Positions 6,708 to 6,779 of a stretch of 6,779 bases of DNA are shown here, piece after piece. Under the pieces are notes generated by a model that did no database searches, had not been told where the DNA came from, and saw only the letters and a list, made by a program, of their open reading frames with translations. The translations under genes and the position numbers were made by a program. Each line of letters opens with the position of its first letter. The first letter of the stretch is position 1. This stretch comes from Rickettsiaceae bacterium (lineage in GTDB: Bacteria; Pseudomonadota; Alphaproteobacteria; Rickettsiales; Rickettsiaceae), in the NCBI GenBank assembly GCA_030731565.1, contig JANQTT010000024.1:1-6779 (forward strand), given 5' to 3'.

Positions 6708-6779
6708 TTATTTTTTTTGAAACTGCTTAAAACAGTACCTACAGGCCGCGCAAATACCTAGTAGTTCTAATTCATATAC
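6708..6779 (-). CDS. Probable Fur-family metal-responsive regulator (C-terminal 23 residues only)
   Basis: The frame read inward from the right edge is open from 6779 and ends with TAA at 6710-6708. It codes VYELELLGICAACRYC followed by FKQFQKK. The pattern y-x-LEL-x-GIC-xx-C is the typical end of Fur, Zur and PerR proteins, where the CxxC pair often binds structural zinc. Here a third Cys gives C-x2-C-x2-C, followed by a short basic tail. The stop codon directly abuts the tlc ATG (TAAATG), as expected for genes in one operon. Fur-family proteins are dimeric DNA-binding repressors controlled by a metal ion or heme; which metal applies here cannot be told because the sensing and DNA-binding parts lie outside the window. 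Only 23 residues are visible, so another zinc-binding protein ending in CxxC remains possible. Confidence 0.6.
   Translation of the reverse strand, partial: VYELELLGICAACRYCFKQFQKK

Noticed and set aside
6475..6720. 81-codon plus-strand open frame
   Set aside because: It is antisense to the tlc start and the regulator tail and shows no recognisable protein features.
1..6779. CRISPR array, tRNA, rRNA, insertion sequence or toxin-antitoxin module
   Set aside because: No regularly spaced repeats, cloverleaf-like sequence, transposase motif or small paired gene was seen on either strand.

Overview
The window looks like a piece of chromosome from an obligately intracellular alphaproteobacterium of the order Rickettsiales, most likely Rickettsiaceae (Rickettsia or a relative such as Megaira, Trichorickettsia or Orientia). 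The main reason is a full-length Tlc-type nucleotide translocase, a family typical of energy parasites. It sits beside alphaproteobacterial-type heme A synthase, a DUF2125-like protein, AT-rich codon use and a short GC-rich intergenic element of the kind Rickettsia genomes scatter. The genus is an inference; no rRNA or tRNA gene is present to fix it.

Layout. At the left end, on the + strand, lies the C-terminal part of a type I methionine aminopeptidase (nt 3-362). It converges on a run of minus-strand genes, and the 90-bp gap between them (363-452) holds a compact GC-rich element with a perfect palindromic core. Everything from 453 to the right edge is one tightly packed minus-strand array. 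In transcription order it is: the last 23 codons of a probable Fur-family regulator (ends 6708); tlc (6707-5187, starting directly after the upstream stop); a membrane-anchored DUF2125/AsmA-like protein (5187-3433, TAATG stop/start overlap); a 46-bp gap with a possible promoter; ispB-like polyprenyl diphosphate synthase (3386-2400, TTG start); ctaA/COX15 heme A synthase (2389-1358); and rluC (1361-453, ATGA overlap). There is no stretch over 300 bases without a gene.

How the genes may work together. ispB makes the isoprenoid tail of ubiquinone and ctaA makes heme A for cytochrome c oxidase, so both feed aerobic respiration. Tlc exchanges nucleotides with the host cytosol. The DUF2125-like protein probably works in the cell envelope. 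RluC modifies 23S rRNA. A Fur-type regulator at the head would be well placed to tie iron status to this mix, but that link is inference from gene order.

Start sites were re-examined. rluC and ctaA are best started 30 and 6 bases inside their longest open frames, and ispB appears to use TTG. No CRISPR array, insertion sequence, RNA gene or wholly unknown multi-gene system is visible. The most noteworthy points are the operon composition, the unusual MetAP variant, the GC-rich element, the coupled junctions, and the amphipathic tail of the DUF2125-like protein.
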